Assembly: GCF_000953855.2 (NCBI RefSeq) | Contig: NZ_DF970238.1 | Coordinates: 17,657-81,656 of the forward strand | DNA: 64,000 nucleotides | Direction: 5' to 3' | DNA from: Mizugakiibacter sediminis | GTDB taxonomy: Bacteria > Pseudomonadota > Gammaproteobacteria > Xanthomonadales > Rhodanobacteraceae | In this document: positions 32,502-40,836 of the stretch, in pieces | Layout: every line of letters starts with the position of its first letter | Numbering within the stretch: the first letter of the stretch is position 1 | Made by a program: the position numbers and the translations under genes | The notes under the pieces: generated by a model | What the model saw: the letters and a program-made list of their open reading frames with translations, nothing else | Database searches by the model: none | Told to the model about the DNA's origin: nothing

Positions 32502-34085
32502 TTACTCTCCCTCGTAGGTTTGACGGTCATTTCCGCGTGGTTCGGGCAACTGGCGCGCGGTCAAGGTGATCTCCAGCAGCGTCGGGCTGTGCCAGTAGAG
32601 GTCGATGGCGTCGTGGTCGAGGCGGCAGCGCACGAGGCGAATGACGCGGCTGCCTGCAGGCACTTGAGTCTCAAGACCCGAGCGCAGCACCAGCACACCG
32701 CCTTGATCCAGATGGCAGGTCGCCGTCAGGACGTACTGCCGATAGCCGTCTGGGTGCACGATCAAGCAGGCGGCGGGGCGATGCCAAAAATCCGAGATTC
32801 GCGCGGAGATGTTTTTGCCATCCACGCGCAGGAAGCCATCTTCGGGATCGGCTTCGACGTTCACCCACAGGATCGGAGCCAAGCCATCTGGCAGCCAGAA
32901 GGCCTCCAGACGGCCTTGGGTGCGCCACAACCGCGCCCGCCAGATCTCGATTTCATCGAGTGAGCTGGCCAGATAGCGCCGCTGCAAAGTTGTCGTCGCC
33001 CACGGATCGTCCCGGCGCGCCCACGGATCTGCAGGCGAGAAGTCTTGGCGGGTGATCGTGGCCTGCGCGGCGGCTGTCGGATCGTCACGCCAGTTGCCAT
33101 CTGGCCAGACCGGGATCTCGTCGAGCCATGGGTCATCAAGAACATCCTGGTCGGGCAGTGGCGCAGGCTGGATCTGTATGGGAATGTTGCCGCCGACCAT
33201 GCCGGGTACCCACTGCGTGAGATCCGCCGGATCGATGGCCTTGCCCCACACCAAGGGCATGATGGTGCTGCCCACGGCAGCGGCGCGTGCCAAGGGCTCC
33301 GTCAGCCACAGCAGATCGCTTTCCACACGCTCAAGTTGGGCGATCTGCCAGCCATCGGCAGCGATGATCAAAATCCAGCGGCCATTGTTCTCCGTTTCCT
33401 GCCAGCCCTGCACACCGTCGTAGGTCAGATGCACGTTGGCCGAGAGTGGCCCGAACTGTCGCCCGTCAGACTCCGTCACATTGAGTGCCAGTGCGCCACG
33501 TTCGCAGGACTCGGTCAGGTGCACCGCGTACTGCGGCAGCGGCCACAGCGCCATTTGACCAAGATGATCGGCCAGCCAGTCGGCCACCATGGCATCGGTC
33601 TGACGAGCGTTACCCACCTTGTAGGTGAGCCAGCGCCGGGGAACGCGTCGCCGCGCCTGACGGGATTCGTTGCCACTGGCCAGCCGCGTGACGCTGGTCT
33701 GCCACTCCAGCCGTTCTACAAGGGGCTCCATCCAATCATGACGGAAGGCAAACACGCCACGCTGCGCTTGGGGCCAAGGCAGGTTGCCGAAGGCATCCAT
33801 GCCGGTGGCGACAATGGCGCTCGAAGCCGTATCCCGGCGCAACACTTCGACCAGAAAGATCGGTGCATCGATGGGTGGCCAGGGGCCCGCCAAGGATTCC
33901 GCCAGCAGGCTGGCCGCCAGATTGGGCGGCAGCGGAGCAACAGCTGTTTCCGGCATGAAGCTGGCTGCGCTCGCCCCAAAAGTGGCGCGCGAGAGCACTT
34001 CACTCTGGAAGGCGGGCAGTTCGCCTCCCGGCGTCGGTTTGCTGGAAACCTCCGCGAGGTCTTGAACGACGACGCGATCGGTCAT
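32502..34085 (-). CDS. Large tail protein of unknown family
   Basis: A 527-residue soluble protein, rich in Trp and Pro (WTRPxxW-type repeats such as DPWARRDDPWATTTLQRRYL). It starts MTDRVVVQDLAEVSSKPTPG and has a C-terminal all-beta part (LSGLETQVPAGSRVIRLVRC). It overlaps the preceding lectin-like gene by ATGA and precedes the BR0599 gene by 5 bp. Position and size suggest a distal tail or baseplate component. No enzymatic motif is seen. Confidence 0.7.
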   Translation of the reverse strand: MTDRVVVQDLAEVSSKPTPGGELPAFQSEVLSRATFGASAASFMPETAVAPLPPNLAASLLAESLAGPWPPIDAPIFLVEVLRRDTASSAIVATGMDAFGNLPWPQAQRGVFAFRHDWMEPLVERLEWQTSVTRLASGNESRQARRRVPRRWLTYKVGNARQTDAMVADWLADHLGQMALWPLPQYAVHLTESCERGALALNVTESDGRQFGPLSANVHLTYDGVQGWQETENNGRWILIIAADGWQIAQLERVESDLLWLTEPLARAAAVGSTIMPLVWGKAIDPADLTQWVPGMVGGNIPIQIQPAPLPDQDVLDDPWLDEIPVWPDGNWRDDPTAAAQATITRQDFSPADPWARRDDPWATTTLQRRYLASSLDEIEIWRARLWRTQGRLEAFWLPDGLAPILWVNVEADPEDGFLRVDGKNISARISDFWHRPAACLIVHPDGYRQYVLTATCHLDQGGVLVLRSGLETQVPAGSRVIRLVRCRLDHDAIDLYWHSPTLLEITLTARQLPEPRGNDRQTYEGE

Positions 34086-35140
34086 GCCGACTCCACGCCG
34101 AACTCAGCAGCATTGAAGGCGGCCTCCGTCCACTGCACGTTGCCGTTCGGGTTGCGCTCGAAGAGTGCCGTGTGCCAGGCCAGTTGTTCTTGCAGGATGA
34201 CGTCAGTGCTGACGGCGCTTTGTGCACCGCTGACCACGAGGCCTTTGACCTTGCCCAGACCGGCGTCGGTCTTGCGCGCCAGCATCGTGAGCTGGACGCC
34301 ATGGATGGCGGGCGTGGCCATCACCGGCAGCGGCTCAATATCGAAGGACTGGCGCAGCCCTGCAGTGGCCGCACGGATGGCCGTGGCTTCGTCGCCGTCG
34401 CTCACGGCTTCCCATGCGGCGGTACCGACCGGGCTGGCCGTCCACTGGTTCAGGCTGCCATCGGCCTGTGCCTGCAAGGCATCGACGCGCACATCACCGA
34501 GGAAGGTGTTGTTGATCGTGCCGCTGGTGTCGGCGATGTAGAAGTCGTCGACGTCGATGGTGAGCGGACAGCTCTGGCCGGGCACGGCACCCACAAATGC
34601 CGTGAGCAGTTGGCCACCGCCCTGAATGGTGTTCTGCGCGGTCATCTGGATGGCCAGGATGCCGTTGATGCGCACTGACAGAATGCCGTTGCTGGTGCCT
34701 TGCGTGACCTGCAACTCGATGTAGTGCCAGCCGTGCGCCGGAGCGCTGGCGACTGAGACAGAGATCAACTGGTCATAGCCGTATTGCCAACGGTAGAGCT
34801 TGAGCCGACCGTCCTCGCCAATTTTCACGAGGTGCGCAACCTGCGAGTTGGCATCGCGCACGCCGAGTAGCAAGGGCTCGGTGTAGGTGTTTTGGTACGG
34901 CACCACGCGAATGGCCGCCCCGACGATCAGGCTGGTCTTGGTGGCGTCGAGGTTCTTGACGTAGCCACCCCCAGAGCCTTCCGGCAAACGCAGGGCATAG
35001 GACGACGGGCGACGGCCCTGGATGCGGGTGGCCTGCGGGGACAGATACGCCGCCTTGCCACGCGCGAGCCACGGATCGCCAAAGCTGTCCACGGCCTGCG
35101 GGTCGTAGTGATCGAAACCGTCGATGAACAGAAGTGCCAT
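34082..35140 (-). CDS. Concanavalin-like lectin-fold tail protein
   Basis: A 352-residue protein beginning MALLFIDGFDHYDPQAVDSF. The first 220 residues have the pattern of LamG/concanavalin jellyroll proteins (YALRLPEGSGGGYVKNLDAT, WHYIELQVTQGTSNGILSVR, then CPLTIDVDDFYIADTSG), which bind carbohydrate in many phages. The remainder (from about 230) reads AWEAVSDGDEATAIRAATAG. It follows the tape measure and could contact cell-surface glycans. The assignment is by pattern only. Confidence 0.7.
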   Translation of the reverse strand: MALLFIDGFDHYDPQAVDSFGDPWLARGKAAYLSPQATRIQGRRPSSYALRLPEGSGGGYVKNLDATKTSLIVGAAIRVVPYQNTYTEPLLLGVRDANSQVAHLVKIGEDGRLKLYRWQYGYDQLISVSVASAPAHGWHYIELQVTQGTSNGILSVRINGILAIQMTAQNTIQGGGQLLTAFVGAVPGQSCPLTIDVDDFYIADTSGTINNTFLGDVRVDALQAQADGSLNQWTASPVGTAAWEAVSDGDEATAIRAATAGLRQSFDIEPLPVMATPAIHGVQLTMLARKTDAGLGKVKGLVVSGAQSAVSTDVILQEQLAWHTALFERNPNGNVQWTEAAFNAAEFGVESA

Positions 35141-35145
35141 GAGAT

Positions 35146-37851
35146 TTACCCTTGCAGCGCCGCACGGATGGCACGTGCATTGCGCCCGATGATGTTGACG
35201 ATGACTTTCTCTCCGGCAGGCGACTGCAGGTGGTCGTGGGTGACACCCGGATCGACCGCGTTGACGATGCGCACCGCCTGATTCATCTGCGGCTGCGCGG
35301 GCGGCACTTTCACCTCCGGCACCAGTCCGCCCGCTGCGAAGGCCAATTCGCCACCCTTGAAACGTGGGCCTGCCGACAAGCCGTTGATGGAATCGAGGAA
35401 GGCCACGCCGACCTGGCGCACGGCGGCCGCCCGCACCACGTACTCGCCTGCGGACAGACGCGCCGGGATCGAATCCGACGTGGCGCTGCCCGGCCCTGAA
35501 ACCAGACCGCCCGTCGCAAATTTCTTCACGTTGCCGAGCAGCGCCATCACGGCGGCCACCATGGCCACCATGGCGGCAATCGCGAGTCCCGGCCCAACGA
35601 TGGGGATCGAAGCCTGCGAGGCGGCCGCCCCGGCACCGGCCTTGGCGGCATCCATCGACACCACCGCAGAGGTTTCAGCGCTCTTTTGTGCGACCTTGGC
35701 GGCGCTGGCTGCCGCATCGACGGTTTGCTCCTGCTGGATAAAACCGAGCTTGAGCGCCAGCATCCGCGCCTGCATAGCGATCCACTGCTGGAAGGGCTGG
35801 ATCACGATCTGCTGCAGGAAGGCATCAGCCACCTGCTGGAAGATGCTGGCCAACGCGCTGCGCCAGGACTGTGCACGGGTGATCATTCCGCCCAGTGCAC
35901 TGCCGAAGCTCTCGCCGATGCGATTCCATAGGGGTGCCAGTTCGTCGACGACCAGCTTCGTGCGCTCCAGCTCATTGCGCCACGCCTGCACGCGAATCAC
36001 CGCATCCGGCCCGATGGCCTGCGCAGCTTGCTGCATGGTCGGCAACAGGCGCTCCATCTCAGTCGCCGACTGCAGTTGCAGCGCCACGATCTGCCGCCGC
36101 GCCTGGGCTTCGGTGAGCAGCCCGGCCTGCTGCTGGGTCTGAATGGCCTCCTGCGCATTGCGCAGACGCTCGGTGACCTGCCGCCATTGGGCTTCGAGCG
36201 CCGCCAGATTGGCCTGTGCAGCCTTCACATTGATGAGCCGATCAACGAGCGACACGCCGTCAGCATCACTCTCTGCCGCCAGTCGCGCCCGCAGATCGCG
36301 GTAGCTGCGCGCTATGGCCGCCTGCCGGTCAGCATCGGTAGCCGTGCCGGTGATCTGTGCCAGTTCCTCACGGGCCTGCGCCAAGGCGTCGGCCAATTCG
36401 CGCTCGGCTTGTGCTGCCTTGCGGGCATTGGCCTGCTCGATGTCTGTGCGCCGGTTGTTGAGCGTGATCAGGTCGGCTTCCGCCTTGGCGACCTCGGCCT
36501 TGGCTTTCAGTCGGTCGTTTTCCGATTTGCCGGTATTGGCGACTTGCTGACTGCGGGCCAGCTCCTGCTGCTTGCGGGCAATCTCGGCATCGACCTCGCG
36601 CTGCTCGATGGCTGTTTTCTGCGTGTAGTAGTCGCGCACCGAGACCAGACGATCCTCGAGTGCCGCATCCAGCGCAGTTTGTTGCCGGGTCAGACCGTCC
36701 TTGAGCAGGGCGAACTCGGCGTCTAGCTGCGCTTTCATCAGCGTGGTTTGCGCGCCGGTCGTGTCCTGCGCAGGCTTGGCAGCCTTGGGCTTGGTCAGGC
36801 GTTGAAGCAGTTCCGGATCGGCCTGGATCTTGGGTGCCTTGACCTCGATGGGCTTGGGGTCGAACAGGCTGTCACGAAAGGACGCCAGTTCATCCAGCCG
36901 TTTGACCAGATTGCCTTTGAGGTCGGCAATGATGGCCTTGGCCCCATCGGTGTTGCCCTTGAGCGCCTCGACCGCCGCCGCCACACCGGCACCAATGGCC
37001 TCGCCCAAGGCGACGAAGGCCTTGCCAACGGTGGCGGCACCCAGTGCAAGGGTCTTGAGCACCAGCACCACGCCATCCAGGATCGCGCGCAGTGTGCCGC
37101 CTTGCTTGGCCGACTCGACCATGCCACCGGCCATATCGTTCAGGGCGGGCAGCAAGGACGCGATGATCTGGTTGCCAATGCTCTGGGTGGCCAGCTTCAG
37201 CTTGTCGAGCGCGTCGTTGAAGTTACCTGCCTGGGCGGCGGTGTCGGCGGACAACTGCAACCCCAGTTCAGCCGCCTCCTGCTTCAGCGCACCAATGCCC
37301 TCCCGCCCTTGATTGAGGAAGGGGATCATTTCCGCACCGGCTTTGCCGAAGATATCGACCGCCAGCGCTGCTTTCTCCGCGCCATCGGGCATGGCCTGGA
37401 AGCGGTCGGCCAGATCCAGCAATACCTGTTCGCTGTCACGTAGAGTGCCGTCCTGGTTCTGGACCGCCACACCCAGCGCTGCGAAGTTCTGTGCCGATGC
37501 CTCCGAGCCGGTTGCGGCCTCCAGCATGCCGGTGGCCAGCTTCTTGAGCCCGGCTTCGAACTTCTCGGTGGACACCGCCGACAACTCGGCGGCAGGCACC
37601 AGCAGCGACAGCGATTCGACGGCAATGCCGGTACGCTGCGCCATCTCGTCCAGCGCATCCGCCGAATCGATGCTGGACTTGATCATGGCCCCGATGCCCG
37701 CCAGCGAAACGCCCGCACCGAGATTGGCCAGCACGCCGTTGACACTCTTGGCGGTATCCGTCAGGCCGCCCAGCCCGCGCTTGATCGAGTCGAAAGCGGT
37801 CTTGGTCTGGTCGACGGCACTGATCAGGATTTGGGCACGGTTGCTTGCCAT
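35146..37851 (-). CDS. Tail tape measure protein
   Basis: A 901-residue protein with the usual features: an N-terminal helical domain (MASNRAQILISAVDQTKTAF), repeated alanine-rich coiled coils in the middle (QKTAIEQREVDAEIARKQQE and neighbours, about 390-640), and a C-terminal hydrophobic helix (IVGPGLAIAAMVAMVAAVMA). It sets tail length and is ejected with the DNA. It lies downstream of the tail chaperones and the DUF6441-like gene and starts with an overlap of one base with the latter. Confidence 0.92.
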   Translation of the reverse strand: MASNRAQILISAVDQTKTAFDSIKRGLGGLTDTAKSVNGVLANLGAGVSLAGIGAMIKSSIDSADALDEMAQRTGIAVESLSLLVPAAELSAVSTEKFEAGLKKLATGMLEAATGSEASAQNFAALGVAVQNQDGTLRDSEQVLLDLADRFQAMPDGAEKAALAVDIFGKAGAEMIPFLNQGREGIGALKQEAAELGLQLSADTAAQAGNFNDALDKLKLATQSIGNQIIASLLPALNDMAGGMVESAKQGGTLRAILDGVVLVLKTLALGAATVGKAFVALGEAIGAGVAAAVEALKGNTDGAKAIIADLKGNLVKRLDELASFRDSLFDPKPIEVKAPKIQADPELLQRLTKPKAAKPAQDTTGAQTTLMKAQLDAEFALLKDGLTRQQTALDAALEDRLVSVRDYYTQKTAIEQREVDAEIARKQQELARSQQVANTGKSENDRLKAKAEVAKAEADLITLNNRRTDIEQANARKAAQAERELADALAQAREELAQITGTATDADRQAAIARSYRDLRARLAAESDADGVSLVDRLINVKAAQANLAALEAQWRQVTERLRNAQEAIQTQQQAGLLTEAQARRQIVALQLQSATEMERLLPTMQQAAQAIGPDAVIRVQAWRNELERTKLVVDELAPLWNRIGESFGSALGGMITRAQSWRSALASIFQQVADAFLQQIVIQPFQQWIAMQARMLALKLGFIQQEQTVDAAASAAKVAQKSAETSAVVSMDAAKAGAGAAASQASIPIVGPGLAIAAMVAMVAAVMALLGNVKKFATGGLVSGPGSATSDSIPARLSAGEYVVRAAAVRQVGVAFLDSINGLSAGPRFKGGELAFAAGGLVPEVKVPPAQPQMNQAVRIVNAVDPGVTHDHLQSPAGEKVIVNIIGRNARAIRAALQG

Positions 37852-38492
37852 CAGACTTTGTCCAGTTCTTGTTGAATCGCCCGAGCCAGTGCAGGCAAGG
37901 CGCGTTGCACGCCACCCGCCAGATTCAGTCGTCGTTTGAGATCGACGCGCTTGACCAGCACGGCGATGGGAATCTCCTGGCCACGCTTGATCTGCTTGGC
38001 CCCGGTACGACCACGCTCGGCACGCTTGAAGCGGTTGAGTTGTGATGCGTTCTCTTTGATGTTCTCGGCCATCAGCAGCACGCGTCCGTTCTTCTCGATG
38101 AAGAAGGCATTGCCCGAGCGCATCAGGCCGTCAATGACCGCCTTGAAGCGCTTGGGGCCGATGCGCCCGGGCAGCAGCGGGATCAGCAGGTTGCCGCTGA
38201 CCGTGCCGCCTCTTTCGTGCAGGCCGAGCCAGGGAATCTTGCTGCCGACCAGCAAGGCAGGCAGTTGCTCCGGCTTCTTGTCGAACACCTTCACGCCCAT
38301 CGAGGAGATGAAGCTGTTGCGCTTGACGGTGAAAGCACTTCGCATCTCGGATCGCGCCGCATCACGCACTCCACGCCCGCCCGATTGCATGCCCTTGGCG
38401 ACAGCGGTGTGGATGGCACGACGCCGCTCGGTACTCCACGCCGCCAACTGGCGCGGGTCCAGCAAGCCGGTGGTGGTGAGCGAGAGACGCAT
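37851..38492 (-). CDS. Phage tail-module protein (DUF6441-like)
   Basis: A 213-residue basic protein (WSTERRRAIHTAVAKGMQSG, AFFIEKNGRVLLMAENIKEN, LKRRLNLAGGVQRALPALAR). The basic helical pattern matches the minor tail or tail-completion proteins grouped as DUF6441, which are found between the tail chaperones and the tape measure. The name is tentative; the place between those genes supports a tail assembly role. Confidence 0.65.
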   Translation of the reverse strand: MRLSLTTTGLLDPRQLAAWSTERRRAIHTAVAKGMQSGGRGVRDAARSEMRSAFTVKRNSFISSMGVKVFDKKPEQLPALLVGSKIPWLGLHERGGTVSGNLLIPLLPGRIGPKRFKAVIDGLMRSGNAFFIEKNGRVLLMAENIKENASQLNRFKRAERGRTGAKQIKRGQEIPIAVLVKRVDLKRRLNLAGGVQRALPALARAIQQELDKV

Positions 38493-38495
38493 GGG

Positions 38496-38783
38496 TCAGT
38501 CCTTGAGCAGATCGCGTTGCAGTTGTTCAATGCCACGCTTCTCGCCCTGGGCTGCCACGGCATGAATGCCGAGCAGCTGGGCAAGTTGCTGCCGTTCGAT
38601 CTGGCCGTCGGCATCCAGAAAGGCTTGCGCCTGCGTGAGCGTGTAGGCCATCACGTCGCCCAGGCGGTGCCCGGCGCGGATCAGGCGGGCGACGGCAGCG
38701 TCCCAGCCGAGGTCGTCAGCGAGCGCAGCGTCGGGGCGAGTCGCTGGGCCGCGCCCTGAATCGCCGGGACGACGTGCGCCACG
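38496..38783 (-). CDS. Tail assembly chaperone, frameshift extension (GT-like)
   Basis: The frame is open to 38858 but its meaningful part starts at the slippery heptamer (38783-38789). After a -1 shift the ribosome would read RGARRPGDSGRGPATRPDAA and on to LGWDAAVARLIRAGHRLGDV, ending in QLQRDLLKD, 95 residues after the shift. It has no good start of its own. Together with the gene at 38681-39082 it would give a 195-residue G-T fusion, as in lambda. Confidence 0.75.
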   Translation of the reverse strand, partial: RGARRPGDSGRGPATRPDAALADDLGWDAAVARLIRAGHRLGDVMAYTLTQAQAFLDADGQIERQQLAQLLGIHAVAAQGEKRGIEQLQRDLLKD

Positions 38784-39082
38784 AAAAAATCCGCGTTCAC
38801 CTCGAACACGGCGGCGGCCAGTTGCACGGCGTCCTCCAGCGACAGGTCGTTGATCCACGCGCGTTCACGCCGGGTGGTGATCGCCAGCAAATCCAGCACG
38901 GCATCGCCGTGCCGTCCCAGCAGCGCCATCCAGTCCGGATCACTGGTGATTTCCTCGGCCAGCGGGCGCACCACGGCCAGCAGCCGTGGCAACTCACCCA
39001 GCCGGATCGGCGTCAGTTCCAGCGCGGTGCCAGATAGCGTGACGACCACAGGCTCAGGGGGGAAGGTCTTGAAGCCGTCCAT
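38681..39082 (-). CDS. Tail assembly chaperone (G-like)
   Basis: A 133-residue acidic, mostly helical protein (VVVTLSGTALELTPIRLGEL, RRERAWINDLSLEDAVQLAA). The ATG at 39082 overlaps the major tail protein stop (TGATG). A slippery TTTTTTC at codons 98-100 provides a -1 frameshifted longer form. Tail chaperones of this kind recruit tail protein onto the tape measure and are absent from the final virion. Confidence 0.8.
   Translation of the reverse strand: MDGFKTFPPEPVVVTLSGTALELTPIRLGELPRLLAVVRPLAEEITSDPDWMALLGRHGDAVLDLLAITTRRERAWINDLSLEDAVQLAAAVFEVNADFFVAHVVPAIQGAAQRLAPTLRSLTTSAGTLPSPA
38783..38789 (-). promoter_or_regulatory. Canonical -1 frameshift heptamer TTTTTTC in the tail chaperone gene
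   Basis: In the zero frame the codons are GAT TTT TTC (D-F-F, residues 98-100). T TTT TTC fits the X XXY YYZ rule, and a one-base slip leads directly into the open frame 38496-38783. Its position in the second of two overlapping genes before the tape measure is the standard place for this signal. Confidence 0.8.
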
Positions 39083-39834
39083 CACAGCAGCACCAGACGT
39101 CCAAACTGACCGAGATCACCGCCGACTGGCTTGGTCAGATCCGCCAGTACCTGGCCTGACAGCTCAAACTTCAGCAGTTCGTCCGTGATGATCGAGAGTT
39201 CCTTCGCCGGGTTGATGGCCACGCGGTACAGGTCAATCACCACCTCGCGGTTGCCGTCGGCGGTGTTGAGCCCCTCGAAGCGAATCCAGCGTTCGGGCAA
39301 GGGCTGGGTGAACATCGCCGTGCTCTGCGCCGCGCCATAGGCGTAATCGACGGTGAACGGCTCGGTGTACGGACCGCCCGACGTGGCATCGAGCACCACC
39401 AGTGAACCGTGCTTGGCATTGACGCTGTACTGGCTGACCGGGAGCGTCTTGGGCGTGGCATCCGAGTCTTGGATCTGCACGGCGGACACGTTTTGCATAG
39501 CCAACGGATACAGACTGCCCGGCGTGACAGGGTTGGGCAGTAGTTCGCCAGTCACCGTACCGGGGGTGATCGTGGTCGTGGTGCCATAGAGCGCGAGCGC
39601 CAGGTTGGTGGCGATCAGCTCTTCCAACGTGCAGGCGAACTCGCCTTTCTTGGTCTTGATGAGTTGCAGGTCGGTCAGGCGCTGACCCGACTGCGCTTCC
39701 TGGTGCTCGATGGTGTCGACCGACAGCGACACCTTCAGCTCGGGCACGTTCCCAACGAAGGTGAGGCCTGCCGGGTTGCCGAGTGCATCGCGTGCGCCGA
39801 TGTAGACGCGGCCTTGTCCGGAAAAGTAAGCCAT
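39082..39834 (-). CDS. Major tail tube protein
   Basis: A 250-residue protein starting MAYFSGQGRVYIGARDALGN and containing FVGNVPELKVSLSVDTIEHQ and TKKGEFACTLEELIATNLAL, the beta-sandwich pattern of tail tube subunits. Its place directly before the two-frame chaperone genes and after the tail terminator-like gene is that of lambda V. It polymerises into the tail tube. Confidence 0.88.
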   Translation of the reverse strand: MAYFSGQGRVYIGARDALGNPAGLTFVGNVPELKVSLSVDTIEHQEAQSGQRLTDLQLIKTKKGEFACTLEELIATNLALALYGTTTTITPGTVTGELLPNPVTPGSLYPLAMQNVSAVQIQDSDATPKTLPVSQYSVNAKHGSLVVLDATSGGPYTEPFTVDYAYGAAQSTAMFTQPLPERWIRFEGLNTADGNREVVIDLYRVAINPAKELSIITDELLKFELSGQVLADLTKPVGGDLGQFGRLVLL

Positions 39835-39836
39835 GT

Positions 39837-40040
39837 TCAGTCTCCTTGGGTGGCTGCAGTTGTGGAAACACCGGACGTGGCATCACGGCGGGTGGGTTTG
39901 GAATCGGTGGCGGGGGTGGCCGCTTTGGCCGTGCCTTGTGTGATCAGCCAACGGGCACTGGCGTCATTCAGGTCAAGGCGATCACCCACGGCGAGGCGCT
40001 TGCCTGCGTGGGTATGGGGTTTCAGTAGTTCGATGTGCAT
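39837..40040 (-). CDS. Small phage protein before the major tail protein
   Basis: A 67-residue protein from the ATG at 40040 (MHIELLKPHTHAGKRLAVGD, then RWLITQGTAKAA and a Thr/Ala-rich tail). The pattern, with a pGDxLdL turn and a WLI helix, is a common short protein between the tail terminator and tail tube genes of siphophages. No function is known. Confidence 0.7.
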   Translation of the reverse strand: MHIELLKPHTHAGKRLAVGDRLDLNDASARWLITQGTAKAATPATDSKPTRRDATSGVSTTAATQGD

Positions 40041-40044
40041 GGGT

Positions 40045-40470
40045 TCATCCTGTTTGGGTGAGGTCAATGGCATGGGTGCGGTAACGAATCTCGTAACGGG
40101 CGGGCAGCGCGACGGCCCCGGCGTCGGCGTCGTCGAACTCCCATTCGCAGTCGATCTCGCGCACGGCGATGGCCAGACCGCCCAGATTCGGGTCGGCGAG
40201 CATGGCCGCGTGGGCCGCGACCAGCGCCTGGTCGGCGACGTCGAAGGCGTCCGCACCGCGTGCCACCACGGCAAGCCGGACAGACAGCTGCCGGTCGACC
40301 AGGTGGTTGGCGTGGGCGGTGATGCTGTCGCCATCGACGAACAGCAGCAGCGCTGGACTGGCCTCGCGGGTGACCGGCACGGCAGGCATGCGTAGCACCG
40401 GTGTCGGTGCAATCGCAGATGCCAGGCGTGCGACGATCTCCCGCAAGACGCGCTCGCGGACGGAGTTCAT
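40045..40470 (-). CDS. Tail terminator / minor tail protein U-like
   Basis: A 141-residue protein (VRERVLREIVARLASAIAPT, then LLFVDGDSITAHANHLVDRQ and VREIDCEWEFDDADAGAVAL). It has the N-terminal helix and strand pattern of tail terminator proteins, and lies between the head-tail connector and tail tube genes. Its ATG overlaps the stop of a 25-codon ORF (40467-40544). Confidence 0.7.
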   Translation of the reverse strand: MNSVRERVLREIVARLASAIAPTPVLRMPAVPVTREASPALLLFVDGDSITAHANHLVDRQLSVRLAVVARGADAFDVADQALVAAHAAMLADPNLGGLAIAVREIDCEWEFDDADAGAVALPARYEIRYRTHAIDLTQTG

Positions 40471-40544
40471 GGCGTACGTCCCTGTGCACCACCCTTGCGG
40501 GCGCCCTGCGAGCGTGCAAAACGCCAGTCCTGTCGTTTTGTCAT
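40467..40544 (-). CDS. 25-codon ORF, copy A of a duplicated micro-ORF
   Basis: ATG (40544) to TGA gives a 25-residue Arg/Gly/Gln-rich peptide starting MTKRQDWRFAR and continuing SQGARKGGAQGRTP. A GAGGAA ribosome-binding site lies upstream and its TGA overlaps the start of the tail terminator gene (ATGA). A nearly identical ORF of the same length lies at 51201-51278 with the same coupling to a different gene. The nucleotide identity over 78 bp is high and differences are spread over codon positions. Confidence 0.6.
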   Translation of the reverse strand: MTKRQDWRFARSQGARKGGAQGRTP

Positions 40545-40554
40545 GGGAAGTTCC

Positions 40555-40836
40555 TCAGAGTTGAGTGAGCGAGGCGCGACGCTCGGCGCCGTCGCCGATG
40601 GCGCGCACGTCGCGCACCTGATAGGTATTGCCTGCCACCTCGACCGTGTCCCCGGCAGCCAGCGTCAGCCAGGACGCCGGGTAGTCGATCTGGTAGTCCC
40701 GCGACAGCGCAAAACCATCCAGCACGGTTTCGTCCGGGGCACGGAAGGCGCAGTGCACGGTGCTGCCAGCCACCGTGACGGCGGTCAGCAGTCCGGCATT
40801 GCGGGCCGATTCGTAGAACAGCTCGACGGCCAGCAT
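40555..40836 (-). CDS. Head-tail connector / head closure protein
   Basis: A 93-residue protein from the ATG at 40836, whose A overlaps the capsid stop (ATGA). It contains AVELFYESARNAGLLTAVTV, then RAPDETVLDGFALSRDYQID and LAAGDTVEVAGNTYQVRDVR, the compact beta-barrel pattern of head-tail joining proteins such as those of Gifsy and lambda FII-type modules. It should stabilise DNA-filled heads and provide the tail-docking surface. Confidence 0.75.
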   Translation of the reverse strand: MLAVELFYESARNAGLLTAVTVAGSTVHCAFRAPDETVLDGFALSRDYQIDYPASWLTLAAGDTVEVAGNTYQVRDVRAIGDGAERRASLTQL

